The notes below the pieces were generated by a model. It saw only the letters and a list, made by a program, of their open reading frames with translations. It did no database searches and was not told the origin of the DNA. A DNA stretch of 64,000 nucleotides, from NCBI RefSeq assembly GCF_963677725.1, contig NZ_OY782507.1, forward strand, positions 1,054,001-1,118,000, in the 5' to 3' direction. This stretch comes from an uncultured Cohaesibacter sp. GTDB taxonomy: Bacteria; Pseudomonadota; Alphaproteobacteria; Rhizobiales; Cohaesibacteraceae. Numbering within the stretch: the stretch's first letter is position 1; each line of letters begins with the position of its first letter. Positions 17,100 to 25,725 of this stretch are shown here, one piece after another. Position numbers and translations under genes: made by a program.

Positions 17100-18134
17100 C
17101 TAATGCTCACCGACCTTGATGACCATTTTGCCAAAGTTGCGTCCCTCAAGCAGGTCCACAAAGGCAGCAGGGGCATTCTCCAGACCTTCGATCAGATGTT
17201 CGCGATATTTGATCTTGCCCTGCTGGATCCATTCGCTCATTTGGCTCGCAAATTCCGGGTAAACATGGCCGAAATCGTCAAAGACGATGAAGCCTTGCAG
17301 CTTGACCTTCTTGACGAGGAAGGTTGACATCAGCAGTCCTGACAGGTCTGGGCCGTCATTCGGTCCGGTGTCGTTATAGCGTGCGATGAGACCACAAAGC
17401 GGAATGCGGGCGTTGGAATTGAGCAGAGGCAGGACGGCCATCAGCACCTCGCCGCCGACATTTTCGAAATAGACATCGATGCCAGCAGGGACCGCTGCGG
17501 CCAATTGGGTTTTGAAATCATCTGAATGGCGATCAATACAGGCGTCAAACCCAAGTTCTTGGACCGCATAGGCGCATTTTTCTTCACCGCCTGCGATGCC
17601 AACGACATGACAGCCCTTCAATTTGGCAATCTGACCGACCTGTGCACCGACCGCACCGGTTGCCGCTGCTACGACGACCGTTTCGCCGGCTTTGGGCTCG
17701 CCAATTTTCAACAGGCCTGCATAAGCTGTCAGGCCAGGCATGCCGAGGATACCAAGAGCCCAAGATGGATTGGCGGGATCCTTGCCCAAATTCTGCACCA
17801 TGGTGCCATCGGACAGGGCATAGTCCTGCCACCCAATATAGGACAGCACCCAGTCGCCAGCTTCAAAGCCATCAAGGCGGGAGGTTACGACCCGGCCAAC
17901 GGTGCCGCCAACCATGACCTCCCCCAACGCCACTGGCTCCGCATAGGACTTGGCATCACTCATCCGGCCCCGCATATAGGGGTCAAGGGACAGATAAACT
18001 GCACGGATCAGCATTTGGCCTTCGGCTGGTTCGGGAATGGCTTCTGAGACCATGTTAAAGGTTCTGTCATTTGGCGCGCCGACGGGGCGTTCTGCCAAGA
18101 TCATCTTGCGGTTTAAGTCTTTTGATTGCGTCAT
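17100..18134 (-). CDS. NADP-dependent MDR oxidoreductase (CurA / 2-alkenal reductase type)
   Basis: 344 residues, zinc-independent medium-chain reductase. LSLDPYMRGRMSDAKSY is the N-terminal signature of the leukotriene-B4 dehydrogenase/CurA group, and AATGAVGAQVGQIAKLKG is the NADPH-binding turn (A-x-x-G-x-x-G). FENVGGEVL and LQGFIVFDD follow. These enzymes reduce activated C=C bonds in reactive enals or enones. ATG 18132-18134 is preceded by AAGGATC. The upstream site at 18158-18172 matches one in front of the NemR-like TetR gene located next to it on the same strand, implying electrophile-responsive control. Confidence 0.92.
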   Translation of the reverse strand: MTQSKDLNRKMILAERPVGAPNDRTFNMVSEAIPEPAEGQMLIRAVYLSLDPYMRGRMSDAKSYAEPVALGEVMVGGTVGRVVTSRLDGFEAGDWVLSYIGWQDYALSDGTMVQNLGKDPANPSWALGILGMPGLTAYAGLLKIGEPKAGETVVVAAATGAVGAQVGQIAKLKGCHVVGIAGGEEKCAYAVQELGFDACIDRHSDDFKTQLAAAVPAGIDVYFENVGGEVLMAVLPLLNSNARIPLCGLIARYNDTGPNDGPDLSGLLMSTFLVKKVKLQGFIVFDDFGHVYPEFASQMSEWIQQGKIKYREHLIEGLENAPAAFVDLLEGRNFGKMVIKVGEH

Positions 18135-18157
18135 TTTGGGATCCTTCATAATTATAA

Positions 18158-18172
18158 TAGACCAGTCGTCTG
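18158..18172. promoter_or_regulatory. NemR-like operator upstream of the oxidoreductase
   Basis: TAGACCAGTCGTCTG, a TAGAC-N5-GTCTA type inverted repeat with one mismatch, 24 bases before the oxidoreductase start codon. It matches the site at 18862-18876 at 13 of 15 positions, so both are probably bound by the adjacent TetR protein. Confidence 0.7.
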
Positions 18173-18249
18173 ATTTTTTCATTTAAAGTGCCACAGCACC
18201 ATTTCGTCCTTGACGATGGGTGTTTGGCGTTTAAGAGACGGCGAACGTT

Positions 18250-18840
18250 TCAGAGACGGGGAAGCAGTTTTTCGGTGGTTTTCAGGGCTGCCTGAAAGGG
18301 CTGAATCGATTGATCAAGTTTAGCCATCAAGCTGGCACCCAACCACATTTGATAGAGTTGGTTAGCCAAAGAGCGAGGCTCAACATGGCTCGGGATTGAT
18401 CCATCGGTGATGCCAATCTTGATTTGATCAGCCATGCGCTCAACGATCGAATGGGTACCTTCGGCCAAAATCCGGCGCATGCTGTCAGACATGTCAGAAA
18501 TTTCGGCCCCCAATTTCACGATCAGGCATTGCTGAGAGCTCTGCCGCGTCGATTGCCGCATCATCCACATATTGAAAAAGGACATCAGATGGTCGCGACC
18601 GGTTACATCTTTGTCGGCCCACAACTCACTGAGCCGCTGATGATACCCTTCGACATACCGCTCCAGAAGAACGCAGCCGAAATCTTCCTTTGATTCGAAA
18701 TAGTGATAGAAAGAGCCCTTGGGTACTTTGGCAGTCTTGAGCAACTCGCCCAAGCCAAGCGCGTTAAACCCTCGCTCGGACATCAGGTCCCGACCGATGG
18801 TGAGTATGTGATCGCGCGTGTTTGTACCCTTGGTTTGCAT
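18250..18840 (-). CDS. NemR-like TetR family electrophile sensor
   Basis: 196 residues. The helix-turn-helix is LGLGELLKTAKVPKGSFYHYF, followed by ESKEDFGCVLLERY, closely resembling E. coli NemR along its whole length (for example YHQRLSEL and LWLGASLMAKLDQSIQPF). E. coli NemR senses hypochlorite and reactive carbonyls through Cys106 in GCLTVKLSAE; here the matching segment is QCLIVKLGAE with Cys105. It probably represses both itself and the oxidoreductase. The start is the first ATG, with its operator 22 bases upstream. Confidence 0.92.
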   Translation of the reverse strand: MQTKGTNTRDHILTIGRDLMSERGFNALGLGELLKTAKVPKGSFYHYFESKEDFGCVLLERYVEGYHQRLSELWADKDVTGRDHLMSFFNMWMMRQSTRQSSQQCLIVKLGAEISDMSDSMRRILAEGTHSIVERMADQIKIGITDGSIPSHVEPRSLANQLYQMWLGASLMAKLDQSIQPFQAALKTTEKLLPRL

Positions 18841-18861
18841 GGATGTTAGCTAATCATCTGT

Positions 18862-18876
18862 TAGACCAATCGTCTA
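18862..18876. promoter_or_regulatory. NemR-like operator upstream of the TetR gene
   Basis: TAGACCAATCGTCTA, perfect 5-bp arms TAGAC/GTCTA around a 5-bp centre, 22 bases upstream of the TetR start codon. The second copy is at 18158-18172. This supports autoregulation. Confidence 0.72.
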
Positions 18877-18915
18877 GTTAGAATTTACCCGTATTCTGCA
18901 CTTTTTCGCTGCATT

Positions 18916-19332
18916 TTACGGATGCTCCACCGCTTTGACATAGTACCAGCGGCCAGATTTCTTCTTGAACAGGCTATTTTCACGGTGTGTTTGCAAATTG
19001 CCTGCAAAGAGATAACGCGCTTCAAACAGAATTGTTCCCTGCCGATCCTTGGTGCCGCCTTGGCTTTTGTCCAGAATGGTCAAGCCAGCCCAATGATTCT
19101 CCGCAGCCCATTTGGCGGTGGAAAAGGCATCAAAGCCGGGTTGATAGGCAGGCCAGAGGGTTTCGCGCAGATAATCAATGCGCTGCAAGGCAAAGGCTGA
19201 ATAGCGTGAACGCATCAATTGCTCGGCGGTCCGGGGCAGCGTGGAGCCATCATGAAAAGGGCCACAACAGGCAGAGAGCGGTTTTCCCGTTCCGCAAGGA
19301 CAGGAAGCAGGAGTGTCGTTTGGGTTGCTCAT
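18916..19332 (-). CDS. YchJ family SEC-C motif protein
   Basis: About 138 residues. The N-terminus contains the zinc-binding SEC-C motif CPCGTGKPLSACCGPFHDG. Then comes LMRSRYSAFALQRIDYLRETL, the strongly conserved core of the YchJ/UPF0225 family, and ILFEARYLFAG with RWYYVKA at the end, a cystatin-like NTF2 fold. The molecular function of the family is not established. The start is ambiguous: an ATG at 19351-19353 is also possible because the better-looking purine-rich signal overlaps it. Confidence 0.88.
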   Translation of the reverse strand: MSNPNDTPASCPCGTGKPLSACCGPFHDGSTLPRTAEQLMRSRYSAFALQRIDYLRETLWPAYQPGFDAFSTAKWAAENHWAGLTILDKSQGGTKDRQGTILFEARYLFAGNLQTHRENSLFKKKSGRWYYVKAVEHP

Positions 19333-19457
19333 AAATGCGTGTATCCTCTTCAAGCATCTTTCTTCGCTTCAAGGTTCCTTGTATTAAAAAGGTCCGTCGA
19401 AGCAAAGCCTGACCGGCCCCTTCCCGCTTTTCACACCCAAGTCCAAGGAGCACGTTC

Positions 19458-20117
19458 ATGCGCCGCATTTGTTTTGTCGGAGCTTCCAACATTGAAGGGA
19501 TGGGAGACGAGACAGCTCTCGGCTGGCCGGGACGATTATGGCAGGCCCACCAGGGCAAAGACAGCGAATTTGTCGCCTATAATCTGGGAATTCGTGGCCA
19601 AACAATGAGTCAGTTCAAGAAACGAGCTCGTCAGGAATGTGAACCCAGATTTCAGCGCACCATGGGACCGATCATTGTGTTGGGCACCGGAGCGAACGAC
19701 CTAAGCCGATTTGCAGAAGGTGAATATGCGGGCAAGCCGCGGACGCCACAGGCCAGCCTGTTGCGGAATTTTCGCGCGTTGATCGAGGATCTCAGCAGCA
19801 TCGCCACCCTGCTGGTGATCGGGCCACCTGTCATTGATGGCGATCGGATGCCTTATGAAATGAACCGGCATCCAAGTCTCGATTTCCGCAATGAAGATAT
19901 CGCTGCGGTTAGCCTGCTCTATCGGGATATCTGCAAGGACAGTGATGTCTCGTTCTTCAATCTCTATGAGGCGCTCAGTCAAAGCCCGGTTTATCGCCGT
20001 TCTCTGAGGGAAGGCGAAGACGGGCTGCATCCAACCGGTATGGGCTATCAGGTGATAGCCGATCAGGTCGGCGCATGGGGCGCCTGGCAGGCAGCTCTTG
20101 GGAAAGGCTGGGCCTAG
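19458..20117 (+). CDS. SGNH/GDSL-type hydrolase
   Basis: 219 residues. The four SGNH blocks are visible: ICFVGASNIEGMGD (nucleophile Ser in block I), NLGIRGQT (Gly, block II), VLGTGANDLSR (Asn, block III) and GEDGLHPTGMGY (Asp-His, block V). These are esterases or lipases acting on acyl esters or polysaccharide acetyl groups. No signal peptide is evident, so it is probably cytoplasmic. AAGGAG lies 7 bases before the ATG. It ends tail-to-tail with a small membrane protein gene, overlapping by four bases. Confidence 0.9.
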   Translation: MRRICFVGASNIEGMGDETALGWPGRLWQAHQGKDSEFVAYNLGIRGQTMSQFKKRARQECEPRFQRTMGPIIVLGTGANDLSRFAEGEYAGKPRTPQASLLRNFRALIEDLSSIATLLVIGPPVIDGDRMPYEMNRHPSLDFRNEDIAAVSLLYRDICKDSDVSFFNLYEALSQSPVYRRSLREGEDGLHPTGMGYQVIADQVGAWGAWQAALGKGWA

Positions 20118-20329
20118 CGCGTCTTGCGCTTGAGGATTTTTTCCTCGATATAGGCCGCGCCGATGAACATGAAGACGGCTGCAATGACCATCACTTGCAT
20201 GATCCCCTCGGAATGCCCCTCAGCGGCTGTGATGATTTCAGCGACATTCCAGAATTCCAGATAGATCGAAAGGGCGACAAGAATACTGACAACAGCAACG
20301 GCACGCAAAATCGTGATGAGTAGGGACAT
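20114..20329 (-). CDS. small two-helix membrane protein
   Basis: 71 residues with two hydrophobic segments, LLITILRAVAVVSILVALSI and GIMQVMVIAAVFMFIGAAYI, and a basic C-terminus (EEKILKRKTR). The start at 20327-20329 is preceded by AAGGATC. It overlaps the stop of the convergent SGNH hydrolase by four bases. No family is recognised and no function is suggested by context. Confidence 0.75.
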   Translation of the reverse strand: MSLLITILRAVAVVSILVALSIYLEFWNVAEIITAAEGHSEGIMQVMVIAAVFMFIGAAYIEEKILKRKTR

Positions 20330-20551
20330 AGTGGATCCTTGAGGCTGGTTTTCTGGCCAGTCCGCCACGCTTCTATGCCCAAAACAGGCAATAGAAGATC
20401 GGCTGGCTCTTCTGCCTCGCGGTTATACCCCGATCAAGACGTTTGCGCTACCAGCTCAATGTTCAGGTTTGTGCGTATCTGGCGCTCTGAGCCATTGCTT
20501 TTTGCCACTCCAAAGCCTAATTCATGCTCAGAGCAGACCTAGGAGACAGAT

Positions 20552-20791
20552 ATGCCTTCCCTTCCGAGTATTTTCCAAATTGGCAGCTATGAAATGATCG
20601 TACTGCAAGTCCTGATCCTGGCAGGCACCATTGGCGCCCTTACTGCCAAGGCAAAGGGGCGGTCTGGCTTCATCTGGTTCGTTCTCAGCGTGGTGACCTG
20701 TGGGTTTGGCATTCTGGTGGTTTTGTTCATGCCAACTGTCACCAAAGACGCGCCAGATACGGAAGAAAAAGGCAAGCCGTCCAGCGAATAG
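20552..20791 (+). CDS. small membrane protein of unknown function
   Basis: 79 residues with two hydrophobic helices (MIVLQVLILAGTIGAL and FIWFVLSVVTCGFGILVVLF) separated by a basic loop TAKAKGRSG, and a charged tail. AGGAGA precedes the ATG by 7 bases, a good ribosome site. It stands alone between a minus-strand small membrane gene and the convergent crotonase gene, 17 bp away. Function unknown. Confidence 0.78.
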   Translation: MPSLPSIFQIGSYEMIVLQVLILAGTIGALTAKAKGRSGFIWFVLSVVTCGFGILVVLFMPTVTKDAPDTEEKGKPSSE

Positions 20792-20808
20792 CCTGCCCTC
20801 GCGCAGTC

Positions 20809-21564
20809 TTACTTGCGATTGAGGAAAGACGCAAAGGCCGCCATTGCCTCGCTCGATTTGAGCTGTTTGGCAAAACAATCTGCTTCTTCACGAATGCGGG
20901 TCTTCACCTCCGCCACATGGCTCTGGCGCATCAGATCGCGCGACAGCTTCATGGCGCCGGTCGGTTTCGCGGCGATCTTTGTGGCCACTTGCAGGGCAAT
21001 GGCTTCCAGATCCTCTGCCGACGTCACCTTGTTGACGACGCCTGCCTTTTCCATCGCGGCAGCATCAAAGGCTTCCCCCATGCATAGAAGCTCAAAGGCG
21101 CGGGCATGGCCCATGACGCGAGGGGCCAGCAAGGTGCTTGCGGCTTCAGGAACCAGTGCCAGATCGGTGAAGGGGGTCTTGAACAGGGAGCGGTCCGAGG
21201 CGACCACGTAATCGCAGTGGAACAACAAGGTCGTGCCAACTCCGATTGCCAGCCCATCAACCCCTGCGATCAACGGTTTGGCCGTGTCGGCCAGGCATTC
21301 AAGAAAGGCAACAATCGGTTCGCCCAGAGTGCCGCTTTCCGACATTTTGACAAAATCACCAATGTCATTGCCAGCACTGAAGGCACCGGGTACGCCGAGC
21401 AAAACCGTGGCACGGGTGGCGTCATCGTCATTGGCGCCGCGCAATCCTGTGGCAATGGCATCATACATGTCTGCGGTCAGGGCATTTTTCTTTTCCGGTC
21501 GATCCAGCCGAATGGTCCGCACGCCGTCTTTTACCTCGACCTTAACCCATGCACTCTCCGTCAT
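20809..21564 (-). CDS. enoyl-CoA hydratase/isomerase family protein
   Basis: 251 residues of the crotonase superfamily. IRLDRPEKKNALTADMYDAI starts the fold, GAFSAGNDIGDF provides the first oxyanion-hole segment, and GVDGLAIGVGTTLLFHCDYVVAS the second. In FKTPFTDLALVPEAASTLL the position of the hydratase Glu is present (P-E). Members perform hydration, isomerisation or other reactions on CoA thioesters, so the exact reaction is open. GGGAGAATGACG precedes the ATG. It appears monocistronic. Confidence 0.9.
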   Translation of the reverse strand: MTESAWVKVEVKDGVRTIRLDRPEKKNALTADMYDAIATGLRGANDDDATRATVLLGVPGAFSAGNDIGDFVKMSESGTLGEPIVAFLECLADTAKPLIAGVDGLAIGVGTTLLFHCDYVVASDRSLFKTPFTDLALVPEAASTLLAPRVMGHARAFELLCMGEAFDAAAMEKAGVVNKVTSAEDLEAIALQVATKIAAKPTGAMKLSRDLMRQSHVAEVKTRIREEADCFAKQLKSSEAMAAFASFLNRK

Positions 21565-21726
21565 TCGTCATTCTCCCTGAATGTCAGTCGCTTTAATTTC
21601 ACCTAACGTAAGCGGAATGAGTGTAGCAGACAAGGGTCAATGACCGCGAAACCGGCTTTGCTAACACCGCACATATACGAAGGAAAAGAGATTGAAACGG
21701 CCAGATAGGAAATCCGGCACGCATGC

Positions 21727-21963
21727 CTATTCGACGTCTAGTGGTTCTGTACCTGCGGCCTGTCCTTCGGCAGAGAGGCGAATCTTCTCGACCTTCTCTT
21801 CGGCCTTTTTCAGCAGAGAGTCGCAATGGCGTTTGAGGGCTTCGCCGCGCTCATAGGCTTCGATGGACTTTTCCAACGCGACATCGCCCCGCTCAAGGCG
21901 TTGCACGATCTGCTCCAGCTCAGCCAGGGCGGCCTCGAAGGTGAGAGTGGAAAGGTCGGACAT
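21727..21963 (-). CDS. xseB: exodeoxyribonuclease VII small subunit
   Basis: 78 residues, normal size. The family signature is clear: [21 protein letters not shown], then [29 protein letters not shown], two helices that pair with the XseA large subunit (not in the window). The enzyme degrades single-stranded DNA into oligonucleotides. AAGGAA precedes the ATG. It lies about 275 bp downstream of the histone-deacetylase-like gene on the same strand, an arrangement common in alphaproteobacteria. Confidence 0.94.
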   Translation of the reverse strand: MSDLSTLTFEAALAELEQIVQRLERGDVALEKSIEAYERGEALKRHCDSLLKKAEEKVEKIRLSAEGQAAGTEPLDVE

Positions 21964-22238
21964 GGTGAAGTTCCTTTGATAATCTGCAAGCCGAAATCGC
22001 CAGAATCACGGCAAGCTTCGCGATTCTTGTCTTCTTTCTACAGGTAAAATTCGGCTGGGAAAAGAGAGCTGCAGGCAAAGAAAAGGGCCCAGTGCCTGCC
22101 AGAACGTGGACCCGGAGTCGGCCTTGTGTCTTTTCCGCCTTTTATCGCAATCGCGCGAACGGATCCGCTTGATCGCTCTTGATCAAGATGTCGCCAACTT
22201 TGCCTCACTGGCAGAATGGCTGCTAGCCATGCTTTCGC

Positions 22239-23168
22239 CTATCCATGCATCAGCCTGTCGACATGCACAGCCACTGACCGCGCGAGCGCCGTCAGGTCGT
22301 AGCCGCCTTCCAGCAGGGAGACAATGCGATTGTCGCAGCATTTGTCAGCCACGTCCATCAACTTGCCGGTCATCCACGAGAAATCTGCCTCCGTGCACGT
22401 AAGATCCCCTAGGGGATCGCGGATATGCGCGTCAAATCCCGCAGAAATGATCACCAGATCGGGTCGGAAGTTGTAAAGAGCGGGCAGAATTCGGGCTTCG
22501 AAGGCCTCGCGAATATGGTCGGAGCCATTGCCCGCAGCGAGCGGCGCGTTGACAATGTTACCCTCATCATCCTTGCCGGTTTCATTCCACTCTCCAGTGC
22601 CGGGATAAAGCGGCATCTGATGGGTGGAGCAATACATCAGGCTGGGATCATCCCAGAAGATGTCTTGGGTGCCATTGCCATGGTGAAGGTCAAAATCGAT
22701 CACGGCGATCCGCTCGGCATCATATTTGGCCTGCGCATAGCGGGCAGCGACCGCAGCATTGTTGAAGAAGCAAAAGCCCATGGCCCGATTGATCTCTGCA
22801 TGGTGTCCCGGAGGCCGAATGCCGCAAAATGCATTATGGACATGACCCTGCATCACCTCATCGACGGCCTGCGTCGACGCCCCCACCGCATAGAGTGCAG
22901 CGTCCAAAGTCCCCGGCGACAGGGTGGTGTCACCATCGATTGCCACCAGTCCGCTTTCGGGCGACACGCTTTCCAACAAGCCAACATGATTTTCCGGATG
23001 GCAGCGGATAATATCTTCGCGCCGTCCCATCTGCGCCTCTTCGCGCGGCATGAAGTGAAATTTCTCATGTTCGAGCGCCATATTGACCGCGCGCATGCGG
23101 TCGGGCCGTTCCGGATGCCCCTCCGGTGTCTCGTGCTTGAGAAATGACGGGTGCGTGATATAGACCAT
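22239..23168 (-). CDS. histone deacetylase family protein (acetylpolyamine/acetoin-utilisation type)
   Basis: 309 residues of the arginase/deacetylase fold. ITHPSFLKHETPEGHPERPDR (read in parts) opens the family; the active site is GIRPPGHHAEINRAMGFCFFNN with the His-His dyad, metal ligands are in IDFDLHHGNGTQDIFW and SAGFDAH, and LLEGGYDL closes. Bacterial members deacetylate polyamines, proteins or small molecules. The ATG at 23166-23168 is used; a GTG two codons upstream sits at better spacing from GGAGGAG and may be the true start. Confidence 0.93.
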   Translation of the reverse strand: MVYITHPSFLKHETPEGHPERPDRMRAVNMALEHEKFHFMPREEAQMGRREDIIRCHPENHVGLLESVSPESGLVAIDGDTTLSPGTLDAALYAVGASTQAVDEVMQGHVHNAFCGIRPPGHHAEINRAMGFCFFNNAAVAARYAQAKYDAERIAVIDFDLHHGNGTQDIFWDDPSLMYCSTHQMPLYPGTGEWNETGKDDEGNIVNAPLAAGNGSDHIREAFEARILPALYNFRPDLVIISAGFDAHIRDPLGDLTCTEADFSWMTGKLMDVADKCCDNRIVSLLEGGYDLTALARSVAVHVDRLMHG

Positions 23169-23604
23169 GGACACAGTCGGATACTCCTCCAAGGGGCTCG
23201 CCGATCTCAGATTATTGATTTCTGATTATCGGTTGAGAATCCCCGCTATCCGTAATTTTTGGGATACCCCATCCAACGGGAGGACGGGTATGCAAGTCAA
23301 TGCAACATTTGGGGCAAGAGGATGGCAATGCAAGCATTGCTATATGGTCAAAAGGAGAGTTCCTCGCCCAATTGACGGGTTTCTGCCGCCTTTGACCTGT
23401 GTCTTGACCTGCTGCTCGACGCGCACCCTCCCCCCGGTCCCTCACCCTTTTGGCTTGTCTGATACTTGAGCTGTTGCAAAAAGAGACAGACTTCGTTCAT
23501 CCACCGCATTAACCATGCGTTGCAAAATAGTTCCCTTAAGAATTGATTAACCATAAGCACCCGATTACAGTTCGCTCACCAAGCAAGGTGACCGGAGCCA
23601 ACTG
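23169..23604. other. divergent intergenic region
   Basis: 436 bases between the deacetylase and DUF805 genes, which diverge. No ORF with a ribosome site or domain. Promoters for both directions are expected but not resolved. Confidence 0.55.
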
Positions 23605-24099
23605 ATGTTTTCCTTTTATCGGAGTCTTTTCGTGACGTTTCGGGCGACCTTTCTCTATTCGGGTCGGTCTCAACGGAAGGAATTCTGGCTGTTTCTAACG
23701 GTCTATGTGCTGTTATACTTTGCTGCCATTGGGGCGGATGTCACCTATTATCGCCAGGCAGAGCCGTCTGGTCTGCTGATTGTGCTGATGGACTTGTTTG
23801 GTGGGCATGAACCTTTCTTGCCTTTGTTCTTCATTCTCTTCACGCCACCCTTGGTGTCGCTTACCGTGCGCCGCCTGCATGACAGGGGCTTTCACGGCTG
23901 GTGGTCCCTGCTCGGTCTGCTACCAATTTTGGGTTGGCTGCCCCTCGCTTTCCTTGTCGGCCGCAAGGGGCAGGAAGGGTTCAATCGCTTTGGCGCTGAT
24001 CCCCTTGCAATGGCGCAAGTGATGCAAGCAAAGACCGAAGCCCAAAGCGAGCAAAGCTATGGCGAGGCCACCGGTTCGTCCTATGCGCCTGCGGAGTGA
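23605..24099 (+). CDS. DUF805 family membrane protein
   Basis: 164 residues, four hydrophobic segments. The family marks are GRSQRKEFWLFLTVYVLLYF at the N-terminus and VSLTVRRLHDRGFHGWWSLL in the second half (the R-R-L-H-D-x-G/S motif), then LVGRKGQEGFNRFGADPL. The family is found in many bacteria and has no proven function. A second DUF805 gene follows 72 bp downstream in the same direction and a third lies at 57.1 kb. Confidence 0.9.
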   Translation: MFSFYRSLFVTFRATFLYSGRSQRKEFWLFLTVYVLLYFAAIGADVTYYRQAEPSGLLIVLMDLFGGHEPFLPLFFILFTPPLVSLTVRRLHDRGFHGWWSLLGLLPILGWLPLAFLVGRKGQEGFNRFGADPLAMAQVMQAKTEAQSEQSYGEATGSSYAPAE

Positions 24100-24171
24100 G
24101 CGTCTGCTTTTTCTTGCCTCAATCTTCAATCGCTGTAATGTTTGACCATACTTCTTTTCGGGATGGTCATC

Positions 24172-24846
24172 ATGAATCTTGCGACAGCGATTAATACGGT
24201 CTTTTTCAAGAAATATGCCACCTTCAGCGGCCGTGCTCAGCGCAGCGAATATTGGTGGTGGGCCTTGGCGGTCTTCGCCATCGGCACGGCTGCGCAGGTC
24301 ATCGACTTTACCTTCCTTGCGAGTGAAGTGCGCACCATGCGCGGCCCGGGTTTCTTTTCAGTCGAGCATAATGGCCCACTTTCGGTGATTGTGACACTGG
24401 CCACACTCGTCCCCAATTTCGCGGCCATGGTGCGCCGACTGCATGACAGCGACAAAAGTGGCTGGTGGTTTTTAATCATCTTCATTCCGCTGTTGGGTGT
24501 GCTGTATTTCTTCTATTTGCTGATCCGTCGCGGCACAGACGGCCCCAACCGGTTTGGACCGGATCCACTTGATCCGAACCCGCATGCTAATGCCAACGGG
24601 TCAAGAGAAGCAAGGACTGCGCCGGCAGGTCCGGATGGCAGACGATATCGGGGCATGCCAGACTCACCGGTTGAAGAAGAAGATCAGCTTGCAGTGCCTG
24701 AAGAAGCGCAAAGACGACGCCCGCCATCTGTCCCCACGGTCGCACCAAACACAAAGGACGCCCCAAAGTCTCGCCCGTCCTGGCGGACACCAAACGCGCG
24801 CAAAGATAGCTTCCAGACGACACAGGAGCGGTTCAAGGACAAATAG
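24172..24846 (+). CDS. DUF805 family membrane protein with long polar tail
   Basis: 224 residues. N-terminal DUF805 part: FSGRAQRSEYWWWALAVFA, MVRRLHDSDKSGWWFLI and RRGTDGPNRFGPDPL, with four membrane segments to about residue 125. The remaining 100 residues are hydrophilic, rich in Pro, Arg and Glu, and look disordered. The start at 24172 follows GGATGG; an ATG eight bases upstream of this region is also in frame. It is tandem with another DUF805 gene and probably arose by duplication. Function unknown. Confidence 0.87.
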   Translation: MNLATAINTVFFKKYATFSGRAQRSEYWWWALAVFAIGTAAQVIDFTFLASEVRTMRGPGFFSVEHNGPLSVIVTLATLVPNFAAMVRRLHDSDKSGWWFLIIFIPLLGVLYFFYLLIRRGTDGPNRFGPDPLDPNPHANANGSREARTAPAGPDGRRYRGMPDSPVEEEDQLAVPEEAQRRRPPSVPTVAPNTKDAPKSRPSWRTPNARKDSFQTTQERFKDK

Positions 24847-24945
24847 CGCAAAGCGTGACGAGGCTGTCTATTGACGCACATATGAGCGGGGTATTTAATT
24901 GGCGCGACACGCCTTTCCCGTCTCTCCTTCTCGTCAGGTTTCATA

Positions 24946-25650
24946 ATGAACAACAAGGACACTGGCTCACTTTACGCCATTCCCCAACCAGCTGTTGCAA
25001 CACTGCCAATCAGCGGTTCTGATCAGGTTTTTCCCATCAGGCGGATCTATTGCGTCGGTCGCAACTATGCTGCCCATGCCATCGAAATGGGCCATGATCC
25101 TGATCGCGAGCTACCCTTTTTTTTCCAGAAGAATCCGGACAATATTCTGCATGAAAAGGATTTTCCCTACCCGCCACTGAGCGAGGATGTGCATTTCGAG
25201 GTGGAATTGTTCGTCACTCTCAAGGCAGGCGGGCGCGATATTCCGGTGGATGAGGCTGACAACCTCATTTTTGGCTATGGCGTTGGGGTCGACTTCACGC
25301 GCAGGGATTTACAGGCTCAAGCGAAAAAACAAGGGCGCCCATGGGTGGCCGCGAAGGCGTTCGAAGCCTCAGCACCTGCCTCCGCAATCGTACCCGTGAG
25401 CAAGGTTGCGTCCCTTGCGGGAAAGCGCATATGGCTGAAGAAAAACGGCGAACTTCAACAGGACAGCGACCTTGATCACTTGATCTGGACTGTGCCGGAA
25501 GTGATCAGCGAGCTGTCGAAACAATTTGAACTGGCCGCAGGGGATGTGATTTTCACTGGCACGCCTGCCGGTGTCAGCTCTGTGCAAATCGGCGACCGCA
25601 TTGATTGTGCGGTAGAGGACATTGCCGAGCTGTCTTTTAACGTCATCTGA
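24946..25650 (+). CDS. fumarylacetoacetate hydrolase family protein
   Basis: 234 residues. The family start FPIRRIYCVGRNYAAHAIEMG is clear. Metal-binding acidic residues are in HFEVELFVTL and FGYGVGVDFTRRDLQ, and DVIFTGTPAGVSSVQIGD is the conserved C-terminal block. Members hydrolyse or decarboxylate beta-diketo acids, including oxaloacetate and acylpyruvates; the short single-domain form fits acylpyruvase/oxaloacetate decarboxylase type enzymes. It ends at a bidirectional terminator shared with nadC. Confidence 0.92.
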   Translation: MNNKDTGSLYAIPQPAVATLPISGSDQVFPIRRIYCVGRNYAAHAIEMGHDPDRELPFFFQKNPDNILHEKDFPYPPLSEDVHFEVELFVTLKAGGRDIPVDEADNLIFGYGVGVDFTRRDLQAQAKKQGRPWVAAKAFEASAPASAIVPVSKVASLAGKRIWLKKNGELQQDSDLDHLIWTVPEVISELSKQFELAAGDVIFTGTPAGVSSVQIGDRIDCAVEDIAELSFNVI

Positions 25651-25667
25651 ACACTTATCGTGCAAAG

Positions 25668-25702
25668 CGAAAAACCCCGATGCGCCGCACCGGGGTTTTG
25701 TT
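25668..25702. terminator. bidirectional terminator between FAH and nadC
   Basis: Arms AAAACCCCG (25671-25679) and CGGGGTTTT (25691-25699), with T runs downstream on both strands. It serves the convergent FAH-family gene and nadC. Confidence 0.9.
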
Positions 25703-25725
25703 TGCTTTGGGGATCCCTGAGGCGA

